Part shown: piece by piece, positions 18,427 through 27,587 of the stretch
Layout: every line of letters begins with the position of its first letter
Position numbering within the stretch: the stretch's first letter is position 1
Assembly: GCF_002368095.1 (NCBI RefSeq)
Contig: NZ_AP018227.1
Span: forward strand, 1 to 64,000
DNA from: Calothrix parasitica NIES-267
GTDB taxonomy: Bacteria; Cyanobacteriota; Cyanobacteriia; Cyanobacteriales; Nostocaceae
Direction of reading: 5' to 3'
Length of the DNA: 64,000 nucleotides
Program-made: the position numbers and the translations under genes
The notes under the pieces: generated by a model
Seen by the model: the letters and a program-made list of their open reading frames with translations, nothing else
What the model was told of the DNA's origin: nothing
Databases searched by the model: none

Positions 18427-19686
18427 ATGTTGTCTTCCGAAGGCAAACCAACTGATACTAATTCAGTAGCTGCCAATCAACAGCCATCTAAGACTATAGG
18501 GACTGACGGTGCATCATCTCTCAATCCAGACCAACAGCTAGAACGCTCGCAAATATTTCGACTAATAGAAGAAGGTATCTTATGCTTCGAGACTTGCCTC
18601 TACCATCAGATTTTACCATTGAAGTTGGAATATAACAGTTTGTTGTTGGGCATCGTTAACCCTAAAGAAAAAGTAGCATTAGATTATGTAAACAGTATAT
18701 TATCCTACTTGAAAATTGCGGTATCAATACAGCCCGTATCAGCAGATACTCACCGCATCATATTGTCAGAATACCTCAGCTATAAAAGCGCATCAGAAGA
18801 GTCTAAATTATCTGCAAAGAAAACTAAAATAGATTCCAATAGTGGTAAAAACGTTGTGAATAAATTAATTACAGAGGATTTGGAAGAAGAAGAACCGGGA
18901 GATAATACTTTAATATTATTCGACTCTCCCGGTGGACTCAGCTTAAAAAATTTATCTAATAAAGAGCGCAAACAAGCTGCTTTTTCTACACCTTCAAATA
19001 ATGTAAATAAGCAAAAATCCGATACAAAAAATACAGAGACAAATATTTTTGAAGTTGTATCACCAGAGATTTTACCTGTATTAAGATTACCTCTCCCAGA
19101 ATCATTTAGTGCTGACGAGATACTCCCAAGACTTCCACCAAAGACATTACTCAACGAACTACTAGCAAGAGTTTTAGAAGTAGGTATTGGTCGCTTATAT
19201 TTGGAAAGACAGACTTACCAAGGTCGAATACTTTGGAGTTTAAATGGGATAGTACAGTCGGTAGTAGAAGAACTTCCATTATCAGCTTTTCAAGGGGTAC
19301 TTAATGAGTTGAAGCGCTTGAGTTCTTTACCTGCAATAACATTTAACCAAGCAAAACAAGTAGAAATAGAATGCTTGTATCAGAAACAGCGCTTGTTATT
19401 ACGCTTACGAGTAATGCCAGGAATATATGGTGAAGAAGCAACTTTACAGGTATTGCGTGGAGCTGCATTAAAGTTTTATCAGCAACAACAGTTAACCCGT
19501 ATTACTCGTGACGCTTTAGGAACTTCCCAACAGTTAAATTATAAAGTACGCGAACTACAGCAAAGGCTCGCTTTGAATACAAAAGGTTTGAATTCCGAGC
19601 AGTTAGAAGCTTTAGATTCCTTGAACGAAATTGTTGAAGACTTAGAGCATCGTTTAAGAATACTTACAGATATTCCGACTTTGTAA
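18427..19686 (+). CDS. patU: Heterocyst patterning protein PatU
   Basis: A 419-residue protein directly after hetZ. The N-terminal part (about 40-125) resembles the N-domain of type II secretion/pilus ATPases, followed by a low-complexity Lys/Asn/Ser linker (about 125-210). The C-terminal part (about 220-400) resembles an ATPase-associated domain without a Walker A motif, ending in a coiled-coil-like helix. In Anabaena PCC 7120 this gene is broken into patU5 and patU3, whereas Nostoc punctiforme has one uninterrupted gene. Here it is also uninterrupted. PatU helps set heterocyst spacing. Assignment rests on synteny plus sequence character. Confidence 0.85.
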   Translation: MLSSEGKPTDTNSVAANQQPSKTIGTDGASSLNPDQQLERSQIFRLIEEGILCFETCLYHQILPLKLEYNSLLLGIVNPKEKVALDYVNSILSYLKIAVSIQPVSADTHRIILSEYLSYKSASEESKLSAKKTKIDSNSGKNVVNKLITEDLEEEEPGDNTLILFDSPGGLSLKNLSNKERKQAAFSTPSNNVNKQKSDTKNTETNIFEVVSPEILPVLRLPLPESFSADEILPRLPPKTLLNELLARVLEVGIGRLYLERQTYQGRILWSLNGIVQSVVEELPLSAFQGVLNELKRLSSLPAITFNQAKQVEIECLYQKQRLLLRLRVMPGIYGEEATLQVLRGAALKFYQQQQLTRITRDALGTSQQLNYKVRELQQRLALNTKGLNSEQLEALDSLNEIVEDLEHRLRILTDIPTL

Positions 19687-19818
19687 GGAATAGGGAATAG
19701 GGAACAGAGTTTAATTAATTGTAGTTACCATAGCTGTGTACAATTTGGAAAAATCTGTGTCCTACTTGCTATAGCTATTCCAAACAAGAAACACGAGAAA
19801 AGTGTGTGAGCTTGGTAG

Positions 19819-19839
19819 CCCCGCGCTTTTAAGCCGGGG
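19819..19839 (+). repeat. Left-end hairpin of the IS200/IS605-type element
   Basis: CCCCG (19819-19823) pairs with CGGGG (19835-19839), with an inner GCTT/AAGC stem and an unpaired C after the left arm. It matches the right-end hairpin in design but with different inner bases that still pair. Confidence 0.75.
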
Positions 19840-19876
19840 TGGAAAAGCGATATAAGCAGACGACACTTGCTATAAC

Positions 19877-19900
19877 GGAGGGAACCTCCGCAACGCAGTG
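19877..19900. repeat. Dispersed GGAGGGAACCTCC palindrome
   Basis: GGAGGGAACCTCC followed by GCAACGCAGTG, a copy of the dispersed repeat seen at about 12872 and 40255. It lies inside the left end of the insertion element, downstream of the tnpA stop codon. Confidence 0.65.
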
Positions 19901-19922
19901 TCTCATTTATCTGCCTAGACTT

Positions 19923-20333
19923 TTAATGTCTATCATGGTGTGGGTCATTTATATAAGCCATTACTTTAGCAGTACTAACTTTAGCAGATGTGTCATAGAA
20001 ATAACTCCTAGTCCAAAGCGATGGGAGTTTTTTTAATTCTGGAAATTCATCACGCAACAACTTAGAGCTTCTACCTTTAAATGCTCGAATAACATTACAA
20101 ATAGGTGTTTTTTCATCATATTCTACTAATAAATGTACGTGGTCTGCTGCAATTTCTTTTGCTTTGATAATCCATTCTTTATCGTTTGCAACAGAGTCAA
20201 GTATTCCTGATAGTCTTAGCTTTACTTTACCCTTTAAAACTGGTTTTCTTCTTTTCGGTATCCAAACTAGATGAACAGTCGCTAAACCTACTGAATGCTG
20301 ATTAAGTCTATATCCTGTAGAATCTTTTCTCAT
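19923..20333 (-). CDS. tnpA: IS200/IS605-family Y1 transposase TnpA
   Basis: A 136-residue HUH single-strand transposase. The metal-binding motif is DHVHLLVEY (His-Val-His, around residue 65), and the nucleophile tyrosine is likely the one in MAYINDP near the C-terminus. Length is typical (about 135-150) and no stop or frameshift is seen, so it may still be active. It nicks and joins the ends of the element as single-stranded DNA using the end hairpins. The gene starts about 90 bases from, and points away from, tnpB. Confidence 0.92.
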   Translation of the reverse strand: MRKDSTGYRLNQHSVGLATVHLVWIPKRRKPVLKGKVKLRLSGILDSVANDKEWIIKAKEIAADHVHLLVEYDEKTPICNVIRAFKGRSSKLLRDEFPELKKLPSLWTRSYFYDTSAKVSTAKVMAYINDPHHDRH

Positions 20334-20420
20334 TTAATTTTGTTGATAAATTGACACTTATCAACCATTAAACTAACATAATAAATATGGATAAGCAAAT
20401 TGTTTCAGGAGGTGATTTAA

Positions 20421-21703
20421 TTGTTTGGTTGTCAGCAGGTATTGATAAAAACGGACAAAGAAACGCAAGCCATCATTGAATATCTTTGTCACCAATCTAA
20501 TAACTTATATAACTGCACCGTTTCCGCAAGCTCGGCAAGTGTGGTTTAAGACTGGAAAAATTCTTAGCGGTTACGATTTGACGGCTCAAATGAAAACTAA
20601 CAAGCATTTTAACGCTGGTTATGCTTCTTCGATGCAGCAAACTTGTTTAAATGTTGGAGAGGCCTTTAAATCTTTTAAAAAGCTATTATCAAAAGCTAAA
20701 AAAGGAGAATTAAACCAAAAACCATTACCACCAAAATATAGAAAGTCTGGCGGATTGTTTACTGTTACCTATCCTAAAAGATGGCTTAAATTAAAAAGTG
20801 GTTTAATTAGATTCCCGTTAGGAAACCAAGTCAAAGCATGGTTTGGAATATCTGAATTCTTCTTACCACTACCAACTAATTTAAATTGGTCGAATATTAA
20901 AGAGATTAGGATACTACCTCGTAACGGCTGTTTCTATGCGGAGTTTGTTTATAAAACTTCTGTGGAACCTATAAAACTAAATAAATCAAATGTTTTAGGC
21001 ATAGACCACGGGTTAAATAACTGGCTTACTTGTGTTTCTAATGTGGGTACATCTCTTGTAGTAGATGGTCTACATCTCAAATCATTAAACCAGTGGTACA
21101 ACAAATCTATAGCTAAAATCAAAGAAAACAAACCCTACAGCTTTTGGTCTAAGAGATTAGCAAGAATTACTGAAAAACGTAATCGCCAAATGAGAGATGC
21201 AGTTAATAAAGCTGCAAGAATTGCTGTTAATCATTGCTTAGAAAACAATATAGGGACTCTTATTTTTGGCTGGAATGAAGGTCAAAAAAATAGTAGCGAC
21301 ATGGGGAAAAAGAACAATCAAAAGTTTGTTCAAATCCCTACAGCAAGGCTAAAAAATCGTATTGAACAATTGTGTGAGCAATACGGTATTGAGTTTGTAG
21401 AAACAGCTATATTCTTATACTTCTAAAGCTTCATTTTTGGATACTGACCAATTGCCTAAACATGGTGAAAAACCCAACGGGTGGAAGGAATCAGGTAGAA
21501 GAGTAAAGCGTGGTCTGTATAAAACAAGCAAAGGTTATTTACTAAACGCTGACTGTAATGGTGCGGCAAATATAATCCGTAAAGTAGCGACAAAGCTAGG
21601 TCTAGAACTTAGTGGAATCAGTAGAGGCTGCTTAAGTCAGCCTAAGAAAGTTCGATTGTGGACTCTTCAGAAATCCCCGCGTCTTCAGACCGGGGAAGCT
21701 TAA
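20421..21703 (+). pseudogene. tnpB: TnpB-type RNA-guided nuclease gene, two frameshifts
   Basis: The natural start is TTG 20421, with an excellent ribosome site AGGAGGTGA at 20407-20415, giving LFGCQQVLIKTDKETQ. Near 20527-20535 the frame breaks: the next recognisable part QARQVWFKTGKIL is in another frame, which stays open to 21426. A second break near 21405-21420 shifts into the frame encoding TSKASFLDTDQLPKHGEKP and the end of the protein. The RuvC-like aspartates are seen in LGIDHGLNNW and LNADCNGAANI. The zinc-finger cysteines of typical TnpB proteins are missing, which is common in one cyanobacterial subgroup. It is most likely inactive unless sequencing errors or recoding apply. Confidence 0.85.
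21675..21695 (+). ncRNA. Right-end hairpin, possible 3' end of the TnpB guide (omega) RNA scaffold
   Basis: CCCCG (21675-21679) pairs with CGGGG (21691-21695) around an inner GTCT/AGAC stem. It overlaps the last codons of tnpB. In this family the right end is transcribed as the TnpB guide RNA scaffold, with the guide in the flanking DNA. The RNA itself is inferred, only the hairpin is seen. Confidence 0.5.
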
Positions 21704-22184
21704 ATGATTTGTAGTGCGTTAGCGAAATTAATTGGAATACTTCCTACTTACTACTTCCTCAAGAGTTACTAAGTAAAAACAAAGTTCTCACAAAATACTC
21801 AGTAAAACCGCTGATGAGTATTACTAAATTATTGTGTTGTAATAGAAGCATTAAAAGACCTATTTTGGATTTTACGGAAAGTTGAGCCAGTCCGCTCTTA
21901 GGGTTTACCTAAGTTAAGGAAGCGTAAGTGGGAAGAATATATTCTTCCTGCAAACTCTTTGAAGCAAATTTTAGATTGAACTTCTACTTGTGGTTTACAA
22001 GGAAGAAGATATTCATGCATTATTGAATCCATAATAAATTTCTTGTTAGAAACTATTTTTGTTGACTCTTCTTATAAGATGAAACAGTTAAAAATTCTTG
22101 GATTACAAATCTAAAATAGAGTAGCTTTATCTATATAAACCTTTCCCTCATACAGTTTTTCTATTTATTTGTGGCAGATATTTC
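21704..22184. other. Spacer between the insertion element and the Crp-family gene
   Basis: Contains AAGTTGAGCCAGTCCG (about 21883-21898), which is repeated at about 40243, and an inverted repeat GGAAGAATATATTCTTCC (about 21931-21948). The latter is a perfect palindrome and could be an operator for the downstream regulator gene or another one. No gene is seen. Confidence 0.5.
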
Positions 22185-22868
22185 ATGCAGACAGAGGTTT
22201 TTAGTGAAATTTTCCCTTTAATGAGTACGGCCAATCCCCAAACTTTAGAATGGCTGCTTAACGTTGCAACAATGCACGAATATCCCGCAGGACGGGCTGT
22301 TTTAATGGAAGATTCTTGGGGTAATGCAGTTTACTTTATTGTATCGGGTTGGGTAAAAGTTCGACGTACTAGCAGTGAAGATACTCGCGCTCTCGCGATT
22401 TTGGGTAAAGGTGATTTTTTCGGGGAAATGGCAATTTTGGATGAGTCTCCCCGTTCCACCGATGTAATTGCTCTTTCCTCAGTTGAGTTAATTAGCGTAT
22501 CGAGGGAGAGCTTTATTCAGATACTATTTAAAGATCCCCAGTTACACCATCGAATGTTGCAACTGATGGTAAGACGAATGCGTTACGTTAATTTACGTCT
22601 GCAAATGCGAACTGCACCACCAGCAGTCAAGCTATCTCATACTTTGGTTTCTTTGGGTGAGAGTTATGGTGAAGAAGCTGAAAAAGGAAAAGATATTTTC
22701 AATATTCCTTTCCAAGACTTAGCGGACGTTACCGACATATGTATAGAAGAAACTACCCAAATTATGGAAAAACTTCATGAAAAATCTTGGGTGAATATCA
22801 ATACCGCTCAAGATATAATTCATTTGCTCAATTTCAAGCAATTAGTAAATTTGGCTGGCAGAATTTGA
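22185..22868 (+). CDS. Crp/Fnr-family transcriptional regulator
   Basis: 227 residues. The N-terminal cyclic-nucleotide-binding fold (about 10-125) includes FFGEMAILDESPRSTDVIAL, in which GE and RS occupy the phosphate-binding positions of cAMP-binding Crp proteins (GEMAILDESPRSTDV). A long dimerisation helix follows (about 125-150), and the C-terminal winged helix (about 155-220) has IPFQDLADVTDICIEETTQI as recognition region. It may bind cAMP or a similar ligand. The gene is monocistronic. The target genes are unknown. Several cyanobacterial Crp-type proteins (SyCRP1, DevH, NtcA) are known; I cannot assign it to any of these with certainty. Confidence 0.88.
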   Translation: MQTEVFSEIFPLMSTANPQTLEWLLNVATMHEYPAGRAVLMEDSWGNAVYFIVSGWVKVRRTSSEDTRALAILGKGDFFGEMAILDESPRSTDVIALSSVELISVSRESFIQILFKDPQLHHRMLQLMVRRMRYVNLRLQMRTAPPAVKLSHTLVSLGESYGEEAEKGKDIFNIPFQDLADVTDICIEETTQIMEKLHEKSWVNINTAQDIIHLLNFKQLVNLAGRI

Positions 22869-23397
22869 AATAAGTATAAATTAATTCCGGATTTAGACGT
22901 TGCTGTTAGCGCAGCGTGGACTTAGCCATATAAAAGTATGAATAGCCTCCCGACCCCCAATAATCGGGGAAAATATAATTGAAAATCCCCCATTACCCCC
23001 CAAAGTTGGGGATTACGGGGGCAGGGGATTTAAGGGGGTGCAAAGGAATAGACTTGATAAACCCGGTTTTTTTAGAAAAACCGGGTTTTTGATGATTACC
23101 ACGCTCATAGGGAGCTAAAGTAACAAGTAATAAGTAACATAGCTCCGAAATTAGTATAAAGCCTCTCCTTTTAAGCAGAAAAAACAACATATTTAATATT
23201 AAAGAGAGAACTGTTGCGCGAATCCTCTTTCTTTAGGAAGAGGTAAAACTTGCTACTTACTACTTGAGCGTAGCGGTACTTGCTACTTATGAAAATTTTC
23301 ACAAATGGTGTTGTTTGATTTTTGTTACAGCTAAACTATATCGAGTTATAAGTTATAAGTTAGATAAAAAACTCTTGACCGATTATTCTTAAAAAAA
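22869..23397. other. Repeat-rich spacer upstream of the M61 peptidase gene
   Basis: Holds GGGG/CCCC-rich repeats (about 22950-23040: CCCCCAATAATCGGGG, and AATCCCCCATTACCCCCC with its partner GGGGATTACGGGGGC), a strong hairpin at 23059-23088, and CTACTTGCTACTT-type simple repeats (about 23250-23290). I see no gene. Confidence 0.6.
23059..23090. terminator. Strong 13-base-pair hairpin, probable bidirectional terminator
   Basis: AAACCCGGTTTTT (23059-23071) and AAAAACCGGGTTT (23076-23088) pair perfectly around the loop TTAG and end in a short T-run. It lies after the Crp-family gene, about 190 bases past its stop. This hairpin type is frequent in cyanobacterial spacers. Confidence 0.65.
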
Positions 23398-25164
23398 ATG
23401 ACCGAAGTAACTGCTCCTCCAATCCAAAGCTCTACAAAACCACACAAAGTAACAATTAACTACCAAGTTGGAATGTCCAATCCTCAAGCCCATCTGTTTG
23501 AGGTAACTTTACATCTAGAAGATTATTCATTATCTACTTTAGATTTGAAAATGCCAGTATGGACTCCCGGTTCATATTTAGTACGGGAATATGCAAAGCA
23601 TTTGCAGGATTTCTCTGCCAATAGTAATGATAAAGCTTTAAATTGGCAAAAAATTGGCAAAAATCACTGGCAAGTAAATACAAATGGTATTTCACAAGTA
23701 ACGGTTAAATACCGTATTTTTGCAAACGAGTTAACCGTCCGGACAAATCATTTAGATGCAAGTCACGGTTATTTTAACGGAGCAGCAATATTTTTTAGAA
23801 TACCAGAATTTGATAAGCAACCAATTAACGTTACCATTCAAACACCAAGCCCTGAATGGCAGGTTACTACAACATTACCAGTAGTTGAAGCCCAAAAAAA
23901 TACTTTTGTTGCTGAAGACTTTGATACTCTTGTAGACAGTCCCTTTGAAATTGGAACCCATCAAATATATGACTTTGAGGTACGTTCCTTACCCCACCAG
24001 TTAGCAATTTGGGGAAAAGGTAAAGTTGAAGTCGAACCGATGATTGAGGATATCAAGAGAATCATCGAAGTAGAAGCGGATATGTTTGACGGTTTACCTT
24101 ACGAACGATACCTATTTCTGCTTCATTTATCCGCTCAATCATTTGGTGGATTAGAACATAAGAATTCCTGTTCGTTAATTTATCGACGTTTTGGATTTAA
24201 CGACCGTGAAAAATACGAACGTTTTATGCAGTTGGTAGCTCACGAATTTTTCCACTTATGGAACGTGAAGCGGATTCGTCCCAAAGAATTAGAAGTTTTT
24301 GATTACGACCAAGAAAACTATACACCTTCCCTATGGTTTTGCGAGGGAACTACAAGCTACTACGATTTATTGATTCCTTTGAGAGCGGGAATTTATGATG
24401 TTAAAACATACTTGAATAATTTAAGTAAAGAAATAACCCGATATCAAACAACACCGGGACGTAAAGTACAACCAGTTTCCGAATCGAGTTTTGATGCTTG
24501 GATAAAACTTTATCGTCAAGATGCTAATAGCCCAAATTCTCAAATCTCCTATTATTTAAAAGGGGAAATGATTACATTGTTATTAGACTTACTGATTCGT
24601 TCTCGTCATCAAAATCAGCGTTCTCTTGATGATGTGATGCTGAAATTGTGGCAAAAATTTGGTCAAGACGAAATAGGTTATACCGCTGAAGAATTAAAGC
24701 AAATTATCGAATCAGTAGCTGGAACAGATTTAACCGAATTCTTCCAACGTTATGTCCACGGTATAGAAGAATTACCTTTTGATGAATATCTTGAACCTTT
24801 CGGTTTGAAATTAGCTGAAGATAAGAGCAGTGAACCATTTTTAGGAATAAAAGTAGTTAGCAATAGCGGTAAAGAATCAATTAAATTTGTAGAATATGCT
24901 TCTCCCGCACAAATCGCTGGAATAGACGCAGGTGATGAATTATTAGCAATAGATGGAATTAAAGTAACCGCAAATCAATTAAGCGAAAGACTGAAAGATT
25001 ATCAACCGCAAGATACCATTGAAATCACCGTATTTCATCAAGATGAATTGCGTAATTATCGCGTTACCTTAGATGAACCTCGCGCAAGTAGATATGAGGT
25101 AATAACAGTTAAAAATCCTTCTGTTGCTCAGAAAGAGAATTTTGCAAACTTTTTGGGAGTGTAG
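23398..25164 (+). CDS. M61-family metallopeptidase with PDZ domain
   Basis: 588 residues, the usual size of M61 glycyl-aminopeptidase-like proteins. The N-terminal beta domain covers about 15-185. The zinc site is HEFFHLWNVKRIRP (His282, Glu283, His286), with the third ligand in FCEGTTSYYD about 32 residues later. The C-terminal PDZ domain (about 475-560) includes SPAQIAGIDAGDELLAIDG. No signal peptide is seen, so it is probably cytoplasmic. Known relatives cleave N-terminal Gly/Ala from peptides; the physiological substrate here is unknown. It is transcribed alone. Confidence 0.92.
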   Translation: MTEVTAPPIQSSTKPHKVTINYQVGMSNPQAHLFEVTLHLEDYSLSTLDLKMPVWTPGSYLVREYAKHLQDFSANSNDKALNWQKIGKNHWQVNTNGISQVTVKYRIFANELTVRTNHLDASHGYFNGAAIFFRIPEFDKQPINVTIQTPSPEWQVTTTLPVVEAQKNTFVAEDFDTLVDSPFEIGTHQIYDFEVRSLPHQLAIWGKGKVEVEPMIEDIKRIIEVEADMFDGLPYERYLFLLHLSAQSFGGLEHKNSCSLIYRRFGFNDREKYERFMQLVAHEFFHLWNVKRIRPKELEVFDYDQENYTPSLWFCEGTTSYYDLLIPLRAGIYDVKTYLNNLSKEITRYQTTPGRKVQPVSESSFDAWIKLYRQDANSPNSQISYYLKGEMITLLLDLLIRSRHQNQRSLDDVMLKLWQKFGQDEIGYTAEELKQIIESVAGTDLTEFFQRYVHGIEELPFDEYLEPFGLKLAEDKSSEPFLGIKVVSNSGKESIKFVEYASPAQIAGIDAGDELLAIDGIKVTANQLSERLKDYQPQDTIEITVFHQDELRNYRVTLDEPRASRYEVITVKNPSVAQKENFANFLGV

Positions 25165-25440
25165 TTATTTAAGGTTAAATTAAAAAAGGTAGGGTGTGTT
25201 GTCGCGGAGCGCAACGCACCAAGAAATTAGCTCCTTGTTATAGTAGGTTGGGTTAGACACGAGGACTAATTTTGATTTGTAAGAGAAGTACTTATTTATT
25301 GTGTCGTAACCCAACATCATGATTTTAGATAAATATTACGAAATATCGATAATTTAATGTTGGGTTACGGTTAAAAGATATATTGTTAGTTGGAATTTAT
25401 ATTTGTTGGTGAACCCAACCTACAAACTAAAAACTAAAAA
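25165..25440. repeat. Spacer with GTTGGGTTACG-type inverted repeats
   Basis: Contains AGGTAGGGTGTGTTG with its partner CGCAACGCACC (about 25188-25220), then several GGTTGGGTTA and TAACCCAAC units (about 25246-25430). These are common multi-copy repeats in such genomes and lie between the ends of convergent genes. Confidence 0.6.
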
Positions 25441-26313
25441 TTAAATAAATAATTTCGCCACACCAGTAATATTGTCACCACCATATCCTTTATTAACAGC
25501 ATCTAAATAAACTTGATGAATAGCTTCTGAAGTTGGAACTTTAGCTTTAATATCCGCAGCAGTTTGCATTACATAACGAAAATCTTTTTCTACCAAACTA
25601 ATTGGAAACATCGCTGCATGATTATCTTTCAAGATTAAATTTGCTGCATTCTTCACTGCTGGACTTGTTACGGGTAAATCACCAAGACATTGAATTGCTT
25701 TTTCTAATTTCAATCCGTTTTTGGTTAACATCCCGATAATTTCAGCAAATGCAGCAATTTGAATTCCAAACATCGCATTAACAGCCAATTTAATAGCCAT
25801 TCCCTCACCGATATCTCCGACATGATTAATTTTTCCACCACCTGCGGATAGTAAAACATTTTCTGCTTGCTTCAAAGTTTCAGCTTTTCCACCTACTAAA
25901 TAAACAAGATTTCCACTATCTGCTTGGGGACGAGTACCAACCACGGGAGCATCAAGAAACTCAACTCCACGACTGGTAATTTCTGCTGCTAATTCTTTTA
26001 CCCAATTAACAGTTAAGGTACTCGATTCAATCGCAACTGCATTTTGACGCATCCCCGATAATGCACCTGTTTGGGAATCCAACCAAACTGCTCTTGATGC
26101 ATTGATGTCTGTAACCATGCTAATAACTATATCGGCTGATTTTGCTGCAAGTTTTGGTGTGGTTGCGACAGTTGCACCTTTTGCTGCTAAAGGTTTTGTT
26201 GATTCGGGGGAGCGATTCCAAACTGTGACGTTATAACCTGCTTTTAACAGATTAACAGCCATGCGAGAACCCATAGCACCAAGTCCAAGTACTGCGATTT
26301 TTTGGTTATTCAT
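25441..26313 (-). CDS. NAD(P)-dependent beta-hydroxyacid dehydrogenase family protein
   Basis: 290 residues, the size of 3-hydroxyisobutyrate dehydrogenase/glyoxylate-succinic semialdehyde reductase. The N-terminal Rossmann motif is GLGAMGSRMAVNLLKAGY, with WNRSPEST next; NRS at the second strand suggests NADP preference. The substrate motif is DAPVVGTRPQADSGNL, and the catalytic lysine is in GMAIKLAVNAMFG. The start (26313) faces the LysR-family gene 141 bases away, so control by that regulator is likely. The exact substrate cannot be told. Confidence 0.88.
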   Translation of the reverse strand: MNNQKIAVLGLGAMGSRMAVNLLKAGYNVTVWNRSPESTKPLAAKGATVATTPKLAAKSADIVISMVTDINASRAVWLDSQTGALSGMRQNAVAIESSTLTVNWVKELAAEITSRGVEFLDAPVVGTRPQADSGNLVYLVGGKAETLKQAENVLLSAGGGKINHVGDIGEGMAIKLAVNAMFGIQIAAFAEIIGMLTKNGLKLEKAIQCLGDLPVTSPAVKNAANLILKDNHAAMFPISLVEKDFRYVMQTAADIKAKVPTSEAIHQVYLDAVNKGYGGDNITGVAKLFI

Positions 26314-26454
26314 ATTTTGATATTGGTTTATCGAATCGAATTAATAAAAATATAGTTGCTGCGAAAAGAACAATAAATACTAAATTATGAATTAAACTCG
26401 TGTAATTTACGCACGAATCACAGACCCATAATTCTTAAATCCTTAACCTTTGCA

Positions 26455-27363
26455 ATGGATTTATCTGTACTACAAATTTTTGTGGAAGTGATGCGACATG
26501 GTAGTTTTGCAGCAGTAGGAAGGGAAAGAAATATTGACCCATCTTCTGTATCTCGGACGATTGCTGGTTTGGAATCGGAACTGGGTATCCGGTTATTTCA
26601 GCGAACAACTCGTAAGTTATCCCCCACCGAAGCAGGGGTGACTTATTTTGAGCGGGTTGAACCACTCATCGAAGAAATACAGCAAGCAGCTGATATTGCA
26701 AAGGATATTTCTGGAAATCCTAAAGGAACAATCCGCGTCACGTCTTCGGTTTCGTTCGGACTCAAGTGTATTGTTCCGTTATTACCCGAGTTTGAAGCGA
26801 AATATCCAGAACTGACGGTGGATTTATTGCTTACGGATTCAGTAGTTGATTTATTTACTGAAAGAATTGATGTTGCAATTCGTTTGGGACAACTTGCTGA
26901 TTCAACTTTAATTATTCAAAAGTTGATGGAAACTCGTTATTCAGTTTGTGCTAGTCCAGATTATTTAAAGCGATATGGACAACCACAAATACCAAAGGAT
27001 ATCGAAGAACACAATTGTCTGCTTTTTCCTTTAATTGGCTTTAGAAGCAGATGGATATTTAAGAATAAAACTGGAAATATACAGGAAATTTCAGTTGGAG
27101 GAAACACGATTATTTCAAATGCTATAGCACTGCAACAATGTGCAGTTTCAGGAATGGGTTTAACGCTGCTTCCTCACTGGTTAATTGATGAAGATATTGA
27201 TATAGGTAAGCTGGTTAAGCTATTTCCAGACTATAAAGTTACCGCAACAGATTTCAACACCGCAGCTTGGTTACTATATCCGAGTCGTGCTTATATTCCT
27301 TTCAAGGTAAGGGTGTTTGTTGAGGAATTGAGAAAGCATATTTTAGCTTATGGTAATTTGTAA
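26455..27363 (+). CDS. LysR-family transcriptional regulator
   Basis: 302 residues. The N-terminal winged helix (1-60) begins MDLSVLQIFVEVMRHGSFAA and contains the recognition stretch DPSSVSRTIAGLESELGIRL. The effector domain (about 88-300) is of periplasmic-binding type. It resembles the DsdC/AaeR-like subgroup by its short N-terminus. It is divergent from the hydroxyacid dehydrogenase gene, the classical arrangement of a LysR regulator and its target. The ligand is unknown. Confidence 0.92.
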   Translation: MDLSVLQIFVEVMRHGSFAAVGRERNIDPSSVSRTIAGLESELGIRLFQRTTRKLSPTEAGVTYFERVEPLIEEIQQAADIAKDISGNPKGTIRVTSSVSFGLKCIVPLLPEFEAKYPELTVDLLLTDSVVDLFTERIDVAIRLGQLADSTLIIQKLMETRYSVCASPDYLKRYGQPQIPKDIEEHNCLLFPLIGFRSRWIFKNKTGNIQEISVGGNTIISNAIALQQCAVSGMGLTLLPHWLIDEDIDIGKLVKLFPDYKVTATDFNTAAWLLYPSRAYIPFKVRVFVEELRKHILAYGNL

Positions 27364-27587
27364 CTTATACTACATGCTATGTAGTTAATCATTTCTAATA
27401 ATCGCTTCATTTTTGTAGAATAGAAACACCATAATGCGACTAATTTAATAATATTTCCGTAAAAATGACTTCAAATTAAGTGTTTTATATACTTAATTCG
27501 CAATCATCTCATTAAATAAAACTCATAATCTTCATTCCAGTTGATTATATTTATCGAGTATTTTATAATACAGCAGTAAATATTCAG
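27364..27587. other. AT-rich spacer after the LysR gene
   Basis: No gene seen in this first part. An open frame without a good start runs from about 27516 into the small candidate gene described next. Confidence 0.4.

Larger units (their letters stand above)
19815..21705. mobile_element. IS200/IS605-type insertion element with divergent tnpA and decayed tnpB
   Basis: The element carries tnpA (minus strand) and tnpB (plus strand), back to back. Both ends carry a hairpin of the same architecture and orientation: left 19819-19839 (CCCCGC, GCTT/AAGC inner arms, CGGGG) and right 21675-21695 (CCCCGC, GTCT/AGAC inner arms, CGGGG). Direct, not inverted, end hairpins are the hallmark of single-strand HUH transposition in this family. 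The right hairpin lies in the last codons of tnpB. Exact ends cannot be fixed without comparison to an empty site. It sits between patU and the Crp-family gene. Confidence 0.85.

Noticed and set aside
20476-20530. Possible ATG start of TnpB at 20476
   Set aside because: The first residues from this ATG are out of frame with the family. The true N-terminus (LFGCQQVLIKTDKETQ) starts at TTG 20421 behind a strong ribosome site and is joined by a frameshift.
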